Of a DNA stretch of 64,000 nucleotides, positions 25,848 through 34,681 are shown one piece after another. The notes under the pieces were generated by a model, which was not told where the DNA came from, did no database searches, and saw only the letters and a program-made list of their open reading frames with translations. Position 1 is the stretch's first letter. Every line of letters begins with the position of its first letter. The DNA is from Acidobacteriota bacterium (lineage in GTDB: Bacteria > Acidobacteriota > Terriglobia > Terriglobales > Acidobacteriaceae). The stretch is from the NCBI GenBank assembly GCA_021846275.1, contig JAJZBZ010000003.1, positions 434,001 through 498,000 of the forward strand, written 5' to 3'. A program made the position numbers and the translations under genes.

Positions 25848-28799
25848 TCACGGATGTTGCTCGACCGCGATATTCAGCGTCGATGTATCCCCCGTCGCCG
25901 CCACCGCCGCCAGATTCGTCGCCACGCCCGGCAGCGACAGCGGCATGAAGCTCACCGTCCCATCCATCGCCGAGGTCAGCGTCAGCGTCTGCTTCTCCAG
26001 CAGCGGAGCCTGCGCGCATCGCCCATGCACCGGACACGGCGGCGACCATGCATACAGCGCCTCATACACCTCCACCGTTCCACCCGCCATCACCACCCCG
26101 TCCATATCCCGCACGCGCAGCACCACCGCCGCCGGAGTCGCCGTCACGCTCATGCTCTGGCTCACTCCGCTCACCGCCTCCAGATACGCATACTCCGGCC
26201 TCGATCCCAGCACGGCAAAGTCCACGCAGTTCGACGTTCCCTGCACGCAGGCCATCGACGCCGTCGTCTGTCCTTCCGCCAGCGGCCCTGCTGTCAGCGT
26301 CGCATTCGCCACGCCGCTCGCATCCGTCACCACCGCCAGCGCCGGAGCCACGATTCCGCTCCCGCTCAGCCACTGCACGGCAACGCCCGCCGCCGGAGCC
26401 GCGCCCGTCAGCGCCATCGCCTCGACCGGCCAGCTCACCGTCGCACCCGCCGCCACATGCAGCGTCGGCGTCAGCGCGGCAATCGTCGGTGCCACTCCGC
26501 CATAGAAATGCGCCTGCACATTGTTCCCGTTGTCCAGCGCCGCCGTCACCACCACCAGCGCCGTCGAGATCGGCGTCACCATCAGCGTCGCCAGCCCGTC
26601 GCCGGTCGTCGTCACGCCGCAACTGGAGCTTCCGCAGCCCAGCTCCGCCGTCGTTCCGCCCACCGTGTAAGTCACCGTCACGCCTCCGGCCGGCAGCCCG
26701 TTCGCGCCATTCACCACCACCGAAAACGGCACCGGAACTCCCAGCGGAACCATGTTCTGCGGCGCGCTCACGATTCCCACCACGTCGTTCGTCCGCGCAT
26801 CAAAACTCACCCCGCCCGGAATGATCGCCGCCGCATTCGTGCCCGGCAGATCATCCACCTCCACATCCTGCGAGCCAATCGACGACGACGCGGCCACCGT
26901 CGCCGTGATCTCCGTCGGCGCGATGCTGACCACCGTCGCCGGCACGCCGCCCACCTTCACCGTGTCTCCGGCATGAAAACCAAAGCCGCGAATCACCATC
27001 GTCCCGCCGCTCGACGGCAGCCGCGTCGGCAACACCGTATCGGCATAGAGCACCCATCCCTGATAGCTGTAATCCGGTCGCCCGTCGCCGCGCTGGTCCC
27101 CCACCGCCAGCCGAATGATGTCACTCCCGCGGCTCGTCACCTCCAGATACGTCACTCCCGTCGCCGTATCATTCTGCGCCGGAGCAAAGACCGCCGGAGC
27201 CGCGCCAATCAGCTCAAATCCATCCCACACCCCAATCGCCGGCATCGCCTTGGTATTCGTCGGCTGCCCGGCCTCATCCAGCGCCTGCGTCACCACTGTA
27301 AACGTCCGATCCGCGCGCACCGCAAACGTGAACCAGTCCGTCTGCCCCACCGCGCCCAACCGACTGCTCCACCCACCCGTTCCCGGCAGCTCATGCGGAT
27401 TCGCCGCAATCCCGATCGGCGCGCGCGGCGCATACCCCTCCGGCTCACCCGCCGAATCCTCCACCACCACATTCACCGGCTGCACCACGCCCGCCGTCAG
27501 CCCGTTCACCGTCAGCGTCGGCATCGTGCCCGAAGGCGAGGGATTGCCAATCCCATACGGACCCACCGAATTCGTCAGAATATTCAGCGGATTCACCGCC
27601 TCAAAGCTCACCTCGTAGCTCGCCGCCGTCACCCCCGGCGGCAGCGGAATCGCGCTCAGATCAAAGAACCCCTGCTGCGCAGGATCATTGCCTCCAAATC
27701 GGTCCAGTGGATTGCCCAGCGCATCGTCGTATCCCGTGATCGCGTTCCCGCGATTGCCCGCAAAATACTCGCCCGACACCGCCGTCACCGTGTACTCGTA
27801 CATCGGATTCCCGCTGGCATCGAGCGGCCTCACCTCGACATTCACGCCCTGCATCCCCATCCCATTGCGAAACGAGATCGTCCCCTGAATCGAAACCGTA
27901 TTCGCCGCCGTCAACACGTGCCCCGGATACTCGGCCTCGTTCGCCGTCGTCACCGGATACAACCGGCTGATCGCCGCCTGATCGTCATAGCGCAGCGTCG
28001 TCGGGTCCGGAATGCAGACCCCGCCCGCCGCGCCGCAGGCTCCGTTATTCGGCTCCATCACCGGCCAGCCCAGCGTCCCGTCCGGCTCGCCCGCCGGATC
28101 GCTCAGCGCCGTCTGATTCACCTGCGCAAAATCCAACCCCAGAATCCTCCCGAACGCGCGCTGCAACTGGTAGTTCATCATCCCCACCAGCGGAGCCGTC
28201 GTCGCGCAAAGCCCGTTCAGCACAATCACCCCGTGCGCAAACGTCGCCTGTGGATTGAAGTTATCCAGCCACGCCAGCACCCCATTCTGCGCGCAGTTGT
28301 CCGGCGCGCTCGCCCCGGCTCCCAGCAGCGCATTGATCACCGAGCCATCCGCGTCAAAGACCACCCCGATCGGCTTCGCCGTCGCCTCCGGCGTCACATC
28401 CGCCGGTGCCGTGAACTGCTGGTTCGACGCCAGCACATCCGAGCCATCCACATCCTCGGCCAGGCTCCCGGCATCCGTCAGATTCACCCCCGCCGTCGGC
28501 ACCGCATTCCAGAACGCCGCCGCCGCATCCACCATCCCCACGGCCTGCTGATTGCTGATCGATCCATTCAGCGGCCCCTGGTCCACAAAGTAGTTGATCG
28601 GCCCATCCACCCAGCGAATCGGCTGCCCCACCACCGCCGGATTGAAGTACGCCACACCCGCCACATACTTCGGCCCACCCGCCAGCGCCACCTGCCCCAT
28701 CAGCAAACCCAGACCCACGCCCGCACACAAACGCCAGCCGCGTCCGCGGCACCGCGCAGCAAACAGTGAATCGAATTGGCAGAGCAAAGGACGCTTCAT
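25848..28799 (-). CDS. Large secreted protein: eroded metallopeptidase-like domain plus IPT/TIG and Ig-like domains
   Basis: 983 aa with a signal peptide (cleavage near ALAGG, about residue 41). The N-terminal part (45-290) resembles matrixin-like peptidases of secreted acidobacterial proteins (RWVDGPINYFVDQGPLNGSI, AAAAFWNAVPTAGVNL), but the expected HExxHxxGxxH reads RAFGRILGLDF (214-224) with every zinc ligand replaced. An IPT/TIG domain lies at about 590-665 (GGTMVIRGFGFHAGDTVKVG) and Ig-like domains at about 690-880 (PAGGVTVTYTVGGTTAELGC). It may be a surface adhesion or glycan-binding protein rather than an enzyme. The start ATG has no clear Shine-Dalgarno. Confidence 0.85.
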   Translation of the reverse strand: MKRPLLCQFDSLFAARCRGRGWRLCAGVGLGLLMGQVALAGGPKYVAGVAYFNPAVVGQPIRWVDGPINYFVDQGPLNGSISNQQAVGMVDAAAAFWNAVPTAGVNLTDAGSLAEDVDGSDVLASNQQFTAPADVTPEATAKPIGVVFDADGSVINALLGAGASAPDNCAQNGVLAWLDNFNPQATFAHGVIVLNGLCATTAPLVGMMNYQLQRAFGRILGLDFAQVNQTALSDPAGEPDGTLGWPVMEPNNGACGAAGGVCIPDPTTLRYDDQAAISRLYPVTTANEAEYPGHVLTAANTVSIQGTISFRNGMGMQGVNVEVRPLDASGNPMYEYTVTAVSGEYFAGNRGNAITGYDDALGNPLDRFGGNDPAQQGFFDLSAIPLPPGVTAASYEVSFEAVNPLNILTNSVGPYGIGNPSPSGTMPTLTVNGLTAGVVQPVNVVVEDSAGEPEGYAPRAPIGIAANPHELPGTGGWSSRLGAVGQTDWFTFAVRADRTFTVVTQALDEAGQPTNTKAMPAIGVWDGFELIGAAPAVFAPAQNDTATGVTYLEVTSRGSDIIRLAVGDQRGDGRPDYSYQGWVLYADTVLPTRLPSSGGTMVIRGFGFHAGDTVKVGGVPATVVSIAPTEITATVAASSSIGSQDVEVDDLPGTNAAAIIPGGVSFDARTNDVVGIVSAPQNMVPLGVPVPFSVVVNGANGLPAGGVTVTYTVGGTTAELGCGSSSCGVTTTGDGLATLMVTPISTALVVVTAALDNGNNVQAHFYGGVAPTIAALTPTLHVAAGATVSWPVEAMALTGAAPAAGVAVQWLSGSGIVAPALAVVTDASGVANATLTAGPLAEGQTTASMACVQGTSNCVDFAVLGSRPEYAYLEAVSGVSQSMSVTATPAAVVLRVRDMDGVVMAGGTVEVYEALYAWSPPCPVHGRCAQAPLLEKQTLTLTSAMDGTVSFMPLSLPGVATNLAAVAATGDTSTLNIAVEQHP

Positions 28800-28951
28800 C
28801 AGGATGGTTCAGCCAGACCTCGGCGTCAGGTCCCGGCTTCAAGCCATCCCCTTGCAATTCCAGGCGCACTCCCGACCGGCGCACCTCAAATCCATTACGT
28901 TAAAGAAAATCAATGCGATAGCCAGCCAAACGGCCCGCCACACGCCTGCGC

Positions 28952-28993
28952 CTCATGAGAAAACTCTCATGAGAAATCTCTAATGAGCCGCTC
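28952..28993. repeat. Three 14-bp tandem units with palindromic core
   Basis: The palindrome CTCATGAG occurs at 28952-28959 and 28966-28973 and as CTAATGAG at 28980-28987, exactly 14 bases apart. It lies between the stop of the 66-aa gene and the upstream region of the 983-aa secreted protein gene. It could be an operator array or a slippage repeat. Confidence 0.7.
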
Positions 28994-29193
28994 TAAATCT
29001 CCGGATAAAACTCAAAAAACGCATCGATGCTCATCCGCAACTGCTGCTCAATCTCCTCGCGCGAGCCTTCCAGCACATGCATCGTCACGCGCCCTTCGTT
29101 GCCGCTGGCCAGCTCCAGCCGTGCATCCTCCACGCTTTTCACTTCACCCTCCGGCACCAGCCGCAGTCCATAAATCAGAGTCAGATTCGCCAT
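28993..29193 (-). CDS. Small protein of unknown function
   Basis: 66 aa, acidic, no signal and no membrane helix. A predicted beta-beta-alpha pattern (LTLIYGLRLVPEG, RVTMHVLEG, REEIEQQLRMSIDAFFEF) looks like a folded small domain. GGAT lies seven bases before the ATG. No family is recognised. It is divergent from trxB. Confidence 0.6.
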   Translation of the reverse strand: MANLTLIYGLRLVPEGEVKSVEDARLELASGNEGRVTMHVLEGSREEIEQQLRMSIDAFFEFYPEI

Positions 29194-29262
29194 AGCTTCA
29201 TCCTATGCCTGAGCGGCGTTTCCGGCCAGCGCCCGCAGCAGGCCACGCACCTGCCGCTCGGC

Positions 29263-29268
29263 TACAAT
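29263..29268 (+). promoter_or_regulatory. TACAAT -10 box 11 bases before the trxB start
   Basis: TACAAT ends 11 bases before ATG 29280 with no Shine-Dalgarno between, so the mRNA would have almost no leader. No good -35 was seen. Confidence 0.4.
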
Positions 29269-29279
29269 CAGAATCGACC

Positions 29280-30221
29280 ATGAGCGACTCCATCGAACTT
29301 CGCGACACCGTCATCCTCGGCTCCGGCTGCGCCGGCCTCACCGCAGCCATTTACACCGCGCGCGCCAACCTCCGCCCGCTCGTCCTCGAGGGTCACGAAC
29401 CCGGCGGCCAGCTCTCCATCACCACGCTGGTCGAAAACTTTCCCGGCTGGCCCGACGGCATACAAGGCCCCGAGCTGATCGACAACATGAAGAAGCAGGC
29501 CGCGCGCTTCGGTGCCGAGTTCCGCACCGACCATCTCGTCTCCGCCGATCTCAGCGTCAAGCCATTCCGCCTGAAGACCACGCACGGCGAGATTCACGCC
29601 CGCACGCTGATCATCGCCTCCGGAGCCAGCGCGCGCTGGCTCGGCCTGCCCAGCGAACAGGCGCTCATCGGCCACGGCGTCTCCAGTTGCGCCACCTGCG
29701 ACGGCTTCTTCTTCCGCGACCAGCAGATCGCCGTCGTCGGCGGTGGAGACACGGCCATGGAAGAGGCGCTTTTCCTCACGCGCTTCGCCTCCAAAGTCCA
29801 CATCCTCCATCGCCGCGACAGCTTCCGCGCCAGCAAGGTCATGCTGGAGCGCGCCATGGCCCACCCCAAAATCGAAATCTGCACCAACACCACCGTCGAA
29901 GAAGTCCTCGGCGTCGAAGAGCAATCCATGCGCGGCCTCGTCGTCCGCAACACCGTCACGCGCGAGACCAGCACGCTCAACGTCACCGGCCTTTTCCTCG
30001 GCATCGGCCACGAGCCAAACGCAAAAATGTTCGCCGGCCAGATCGACCTCGACGACGACGGCTACATCCTCACGCACTCCAACGTCCTCACCCGCGTCCC
30101 CGGCGTCTTCGCCTGCGGAGACGTGCAGGACCGCCGCTACCGCCAGGCCATCACCGCCGCCGGCTCCGGCTGCATGGCCGCGCTCGAAGCCGAAAAATAT
30201 CTCGAAGAACATGGCCACTGA
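29280..30221 (+). CDS. trxB: Thioredoxin-disulfide reductase
   Basis: A 313-aa FAD/NADPH enzyme of normal length. FAD-binding GSGCAG (14-19), the redox pair CATC (137-140), NADPH-binding GGGDTAMEEA (154-163) and a C-terminal FAD motif with GVFACGDVQD are all present. It reduces thioredoxin in the cytoplasm. The ATG at 29280 is preferred; the open frame upstream is not protein-like. Its end overlaps yggS by 11 bases. Confidence 0.97.
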   Translation: MSDSIELRDTVILGSGCAGLTAAIYTARANLRPLVLEGHEPGGQLSITTLVENFPGWPDGIQGPELIDNMKKQAARFGAEFRTDHLVSADLSVKPFRLKTTHGEIHARTLIIASGASARWLGLPSEQALIGHGVSSCATCDGFFFRDQQIAVVGGGDTAMEEALFLTRFASKVHILHRRDSFRASKVMLERAMAHPKIEICTNTTVEEVLGVEEQSMRGLVVRNTVTRETSTLNVTGLFLGIGHEPNAKMFAGQIDLDDDGYILTHSNVLTRVPGVFACGDVQDRRYRQAITAAGSGCMAALEAEKYLEEHGH

Positions 30222-30960
30222 CCCAGCCTCAGACCTCGCCGCAGATACAGCCCTGCGCCAGCGCCTCGACGCTCTCGAAGCCCGCATCGCCGCAGCCTGC
30301 CGCGCCGCCGGTCGAGCGCGCGCCGAGGTCGCGCTCATGGCCGTCTCGAAGACCCACCCCGCGCAGGCCCTGCTCGCCGCAAGCCAACTCGGCCTTACGC
30401 TCTTCGGCGAAAACCGCGTCCAGGAATTTGCTCAGAAATCCGCCGCGCTCGCCGCCGCCGAACGCCGCTCCCTGCGCGTCCATCTCATCGGCCATCTGCA
30501 GAGCAACAAAGCCGCCCGCGCGGCGGAGATCTTCGACGGCATCGATTCCCTCGACTCGCTCGCGCTGGCGCAGCGTCTTCAATCCGCGGCCACATCGCTG
30601 GGAAAATCCCTCTCCGTGCTGCTCGAAATCAAGCTCTCCGACGAGCCGACCAAGACCGGCCTCGCGCCCGGCTCGCACGCGCTCGACGAACTGCTCGAAC
30701 GCGCGCCCGACCTCACCGCCCTGCGCTTTGGCGGACTCATGACCATCGCCCCGCTCGACGCCGACCCGGAGGCGACGCGCGCCTGCTTCCGCTCGCTGCG
30801 CCTGCTGCGCGACCAGCTCTGCCGCGCCCATCCACGCCTCGCCCTCGCCGAGCTGTCCATGGGCATGAGCGGCGACTTCGATCTCGCTATCGCGGAAGGC
30901 TCCACGCGCATCCGCGTCGGCACCGCGCTCTTCGGCCAGCGCTCCACGCCTGCCGCCTGA
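30211..30960 (+). CDS. yggS: YggS family pyridoxal phosphate-binding protein
   Basis: A 249-aa PLP-homeostasis protein (YggS/PROSC/PLPBP). The PLP lysine is Lys47 in LMAVSKTHP, followed by GENRVQE (66-72), LIGHLQSNKA, and LSMGMSGDFDLAIAEGSTRIRVGTALFG at the C-terminus, the phosphate-binding family signature. It buffers PLP rather than catalysing a reaction. It starts inside the trxB 3' end (11-base overlap), so translation is probably coupled. Confidence 0.96.
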   Translation: MATDPASDLAADTALRQRLDALEARIAAACRAAGRARAEVALMAVSKTHPAQALLAASQLGLTLFGENRVQEFAQKSAALAAAERRSLRVHLIGHLQSNKAARAAEIFDGIDSLDSLALAQRLQSAATSLGKSLSVLLEIKLSDEPTKTGLAPGSHALDELLERAPDLTALRFGGLMTIAPLDADPEATRACFRSLRLLRDQLCRAHPRLALAELSMGMSGDFDLAIAEGSTRIRVGTALFGQRSTPAA

Positions 30961-31056
30961 CCTTCCGGCACACAAACAAAAACTCGCTGCCCGCTCGCAC
31001 CCGCCATCCGGTACACTCTCTCTGACCGCACGTCCGATCGTCGCACAGGAACCCGC

Positions 31057-32490
31057 ATGCCCTCGCTCTACGCCCTCTGTCTCGCCGTCATCGCGCTCGC
31101 GCTGCTGGCCATCGCCGTCTATCGCGCCACCACCGTCCGCACCAAAGCCGATTTCCTCGTCGCCGGGCGCTCGCTTCCGGCCATCGTCCTGGTCTTCACT
31201 CTGCTCAGCTCCTGGATCGGTGCCGGCTCGCTCTTCGCCGGAGCTGAAGCCGCCTATCGCAACGGCTTCGCCGCGCTCTGGATTCCCGCCGGCGGCTGGG
31301 TCGGACTCGCCTTCATCTACTTCATCGCCCCGCGCGCGCGCCGCTTCGCCCGCTTCACCATTCCAGACCTGCTCGAAGCCCGCTACAACCAGGCCGCGCG
31401 CATCCTCGGCACCCTCGCCATCGTCTTCGCTTACACCGGCATCGCCAGCTACCAGCTTCGCGGCGGCGGAGACGTGCTCCATCTCATCTTTCCCGATGTC
31501 GTCACGCCCGTGCTCGGCACCTACATGATCGCCTTCTTCGTCATCGTGCTCACGGCCCTCGCCGGCATGTCTTCGGTCGCATACTCCGACGTGCTCATCG
31601 GCTCCGTCGTCACCATCATCTGCGTCGTCGCCGTGCCTTATCTTCTGGCCCACGCCGGCGGCTGGTCCGGCATCCACGCCGCGCTGCCCGCCACCCACTT
31701 TCAGGTCTTCGGCAATCTCACGCCCATCCACGCGCTGGAGTTTTTCTTCCCGACATTCCTGCTCATGCTCGGCAACCAGGCCATGTACCAGAAGTTTTTC
31801 TCCGCGCGTTCCGAGCGGGACGCGCGCCTGTCCGTCGTCGGCTGGATCATCGGCACCACCATCCTCGAAACCCTCATCGTCGCCATCGCCGTCTTCGGCT
31901 CCGCTCTGTTCCCCACCGGCGAAGTCGCCCAGCACCCGCGCGAGATCATCGCCTACACCGCACGCCACGGCCTGCCCGCCATCCTCGGCGCGCTCCTGCT
32001 GGCCGCCGTCTTCGCCAAGGTCATCTCGACCGCCTCCAACTTTCTCTTCTCGCCCGCCACCAACCTCGTCAACGACGTCTTCGTCCGCTACCTCGCGCCC
32101 GAAGTCGGCAACAAGCGCGTGCTCATCGTCGGTCGGCTCGTCGTCGTCCTGCTCGGCTGCTGGGCGCTCTATCAGGCCGTCTACGCCGAAAGCATCCTGG
32201 AAAAAATGCTCTGGGCCTACACCATCTACTCCGCCGCGCTCACGCCCGTCATCCTCGCCGCCTTTTACTCGCGCCGCGTCACCGCTCCGGCGGCCGTCGC
32301 CGCCATCGCCAGCGGCACCGCCATTACGCTCGCCTGGGACATTGCCGCCTTTCGCAATCTCTTTCCCGCCTGGATCGCCCAGCGCGATGCGATTTTTCCC
32401 GCGCTCGCCGTCGCGCTCGCCGCCATGATCCTCACCAGCCTCGTCACCGCCGCGCCCAGCGCCAGTCAACTGGCCGCTCTCGGCGAATAA
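31057..32490 (+). CDS. Sodium:solute symporter family protein
   Basis: A 477-aa inner-membrane transporter with about 13 hydrophobic helices. Family features include ADFLVAGRSLPAIVLVFTLLSSWIGAGS in the first part (Na+ site region) and AAVFAKVISTASNFLFSPATNLVNDVF (SSS core helix 8 region). It imports a solute with sodium; the substrate is unknown. The ATG has GGA upstream; TACACT at 31013-31018 may be its -10. Confidence 0.92.
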   Translation: MPSLYALCLAVIALALLAIAVYRATTVRTKADFLVAGRSLPAIVLVFTLLSSWIGAGSLFAGAEAAYRNGFAALWIPAGGWVGLAFIYFIAPRARRFARFTIPDLLEARYNQAARILGTLAIVFAYTGIASYQLRGGGDVLHLIFPDVVTPVLGTYMIAFFVIVLTALAGMSSVAYSDVLIGSVVTIICVVAVPYLLAHAGGWSGIHAALPATHFQVFGNLTPIHALEFFFPTFLLMLGNQAMYQKFFSARSERDARLSVVGWIIGTTILETLIVAIAVFGSALFPTGEVAQHPREIIAYTARHGLPAILGALLLAAVFAKVISTASNFLFSPATNLVNDVFVRYLAPEVGNKRVLIVGRLVVVLLGCWALYQAVYAESILEKMLWAYTIYSAALTPVILAAFYSRRVTAPAAVAAIASGTAITLAWDIAAFRNLFPAWIAQRDAIFPALAVALAAMILTSLVTAAPSASQLAALGE

Positions 32491-32529
32491 CGGCCATCTC
32501 CGTCCAACCACCATGCCCGTCTAACTGCC

Positions 32530-32859
32530 ATGCCCGTCGCACGCCTGCTCGTCGAGCTTCGCATCCCAGCCGCGCAGTCGCTCAAGGACCGCCGCCAGGT
32601 CGTCCGCTCGCTCAAAGACCGCCTGCGCCGCAGCTTCAACGTCTCCGTCGCCGAGATGGACGAAACCATCCTCTGGCAAAGCGCCTCGCTCGGCATCGTG
32701 GCCATCTCCGGCTCGCGCGACTATCTGCGCGGCGAAATCACCCTCCTTTCGCAGGCCATCGCGCGCATGGCCACCGAACTCGGTGCCGAGATCGCCGACT
32801 CCTGGTGGGAGTTCCTCGAATCCGACGGCGAAGCCGCGCCCGATCCATCGCCACAATGA
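32530..32859 (+). CDS. DUF503 family protein
   Basis: 109 aa. The whole length matches the small conserved DUF503 family: VARLLVELRIPAAQSLKDRR, VVRSLKDRLRRSFNVSVAEMDE and IARMATELGAEI. The family often sits near rbfA and truB in Firmicutes, but its function is unproven. A copy of its first codons (ATGCCCGTC) lies 17 bases upstream and ends at once in TAA. Its stop overlaps a possible ATG of the next gene as ATGA. Confidence 0.9.
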   Translation: MPVARLLVELRIPAAQSLKDRRQVVRSLKDRLRRSFNVSVAEMDETILWQSASLGIVAISGSRDYLRGEITLLSQAIARMATELGAEIADSWWEFLESDGEAAPDPSPQ

Positions 32860-32888
32860 CCGCTCCCAGCAGCCCCGTCTGCGATAGG

Positions 32889-34658
32889 ATGATTCCATCC
32901 TCGCGCCCGGAGTCATCCTTGCCGCCATCTCTGCCGCCTGCATCCTCTCTTCGCACCCATCGTTCCCTCCGCACTCTGCTCGCCAGCGTTGTCGTCCTCC
33001 TCGCGACCTCAATCCTGCACGCGCAGCCCCAGCCCTTTGACATCGTCATCACCGGCGGCCACATCCTCGACGGCACCGGCTCGCCCTGGTACGCCTCCGA
33101 CATCGGCATCCGCTCCGGCCACATCGCCGCCATCGGCAAGCTCGACAGCCAGCCGCGCCGCCAGACCATCGACGCCCACGGCCAGATCGTCGCCCCCGGC
33201 TTCATCGACATGCTCGGCCAATCCGAGCTGAACCTGCTCGTCGACCCCCGCGTTCCCTCCAAAATCTTTCAGGGCATCACCACCGAGATCACCGGTGAAG
33301 GCGACTCCGTCGCCCCGCTCAACGCCGCGCTCATCGCCGACAACCAGAGCGACTACCAGCATCTCGGCATCACGCCCGACTGGACCACCCTCGCCCAGTA
33401 TTTCGCGCGCCTCGAACGCCAGGGCATCGGCATCAACTTCGCCACCTACGTCGGCGAAACCGGCATCCGCCGCATCGTCCTCGGCGAGGGCGACGTCCAG
33501 CCCACGCCCGCCCAGCTTGACCAGATGCGCGCGCTCGTCCGCCAGGCCATGCTCGACGGCGCAATGGGCCTGTCCACCTCGCTCCAGTACGCGCCCGCGC
33601 CCTACGCCAAAACCGCCGAGATCGCCGCACTCGCCACCGTCGCCGCCCAATACGGCGGCATCTACGCCACCCACGTCCGCTCCGAAGGCGACGGCATTCT
33701 TCCCTCGCTCGACGAGGCCGCCGCCATCGGTCGCCAGGCGCACACCTCCGTCGAAATCTGGCACCTCAAAGCCGCCGGCCACGCCAACTGGGGACGCATG
33801 CCCCAGATCGTCGCCCGCATCGATCAGCTCCGCGCCGAGGGCCTCGACATCGCCGCCGACACCTACGCCTACACCGCCTGGGGCAATCCGCTCTCCGCCT
33901 TCATTCCGCCCTGGGCCCACTCCGGCGGCACCGACGCCATGCTCGCCCGGCTCAAAGACCCCGCCACGCGCGCCCGCATCCGCGCAGACATGCTCCAGAC
34001 CCACTCCGACCAGACTCACTCTAACTGGGACAACGAGTGGCAGGAAATCTCCGGACCGCAGGATATTCTCATCACCGACGTCGGCAATCCCACGCTGCGC
34101 CCGCTGCTCGGCCAGCGCATCGCCCAGATCGCCGCCGCCTGGCATGAAGACCCCATCGACGCGCTCTGCGACCTGCTCATCCGCGACCACGCCGACACCG
34201 AAGCCGCCGTCTTCGCCATGAGCGAGCCGGACGTGGAACTCGCGCTCCGGCAGCCCTGGGTCTCCATCGACAACGACGCCGGAGGCGTCTCACCCGACGG
34301 CATCCTCGGCCAGCAGCACACCCACCCCCGCGCCTACGGAACCTTCCCGCGCATCCTCCGCAAATACGTCCGCCAGCAGCACCTGCTCACCCTGCCCGAC
34401 GCCATCCGAAAATTCTCCGCGCTGCCCGCCGAGCGGCTTCGGCTCAGTGATCGCGGCGTCCTCAAGCTCGGCCTCGCCGCCGACATTGTCATCTTTGATC
34501 CGGCCACCATTCAGGATCACGCCACCTACGAAAACCCCAACCAGCTTTCCACCGGCATGGATTTCGTCCTCGTCAACGGCGTGCCCGTCATCGCAAACGG
34601 CAAAATGACCGGCGCGCTGCCCGGCCACGTTCTGCGCGGCCCCGGCTACCACCCCTGA
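32889..34658 (+). CDS. D-aminoacylase-like amidohydrolase with altered metal site
   Basis: 589 aa from ATG 32889; an ATG at 32856, overlapping the DUF503 stop, is an alternative. A signal peptide (TLLASVVVLLATSILHA) suggests export. The amidohydrolase fold matches N-acyl-D-amino-acid deacylases: ITGGHILDGTGSPW, THVRSEGDG and WHLKAAG (likely metal His residues), IDNDAGG, and a C-terminal GLAADIVIFDPATI. Where the family has FID-HxH, this protein reads FIDMLGQSE (105-113), so the first two metal ligands are missing. It may use one metal or be a diverged subgroup. Confidence 0.85.
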   Translation: MIPSSRPESSLPPSLPPASSLRTHRSLRTLLASVVVLLATSILHAQPQPFDIVITGGHILDGTGSPWYASDIGIRSGHIAAIGKLDSQPRRQTIDAHGQIVAPGFIDMLGQSELNLLVDPRVPSKIFQGITTEITGEGDSVAPLNAALIADNQSDYQHLGITPDWTTLAQYFARLERQGIGINFATYVGETGIRRIVLGEGDVQPTPAQLDQMRALVRQAMLDGAMGLSTSLQYAPAPYAKTAEIAALATVAAQYGGIYATHVRSEGDGILPSLDEAAAIGRQAHTSVEIWHLKAAGHANWGRMPQIVARIDQLRAEGLDIAADTYAYTAWGNPLSAFIPPWAHSGGTDAMLARLKDPATRARIRADMLQTHSDQTHSNWDNEWQEISGPQDILITDVGNPTLRPLLGQRIAQIAAAWHEDPIDALCDLLIRDHADTEAAVFAMSEPDVELALRQPWVSIDNDAGGVSPDGILGQQHTHPRAYGTFPRILRKYVRQQHLLTLPDAIRKFSALPAERLRLSDRGVLKLGLAADIVIFDPATIQDHATYENPNQLSTGMDFVLVNGVPVIANGKMTGALPGHVLRGPGYHP

Positions 34659-34681
34659 CATCTGTCGCCCAGCGTCCCGGC

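Noticed and set aside
25854-28769. 971-codon plus-strand open frame
   Set aside because: It is the antisense shadow of the 983-aa secreted protein gene, with Arg/His-rich nonsense composition caused by high GC.
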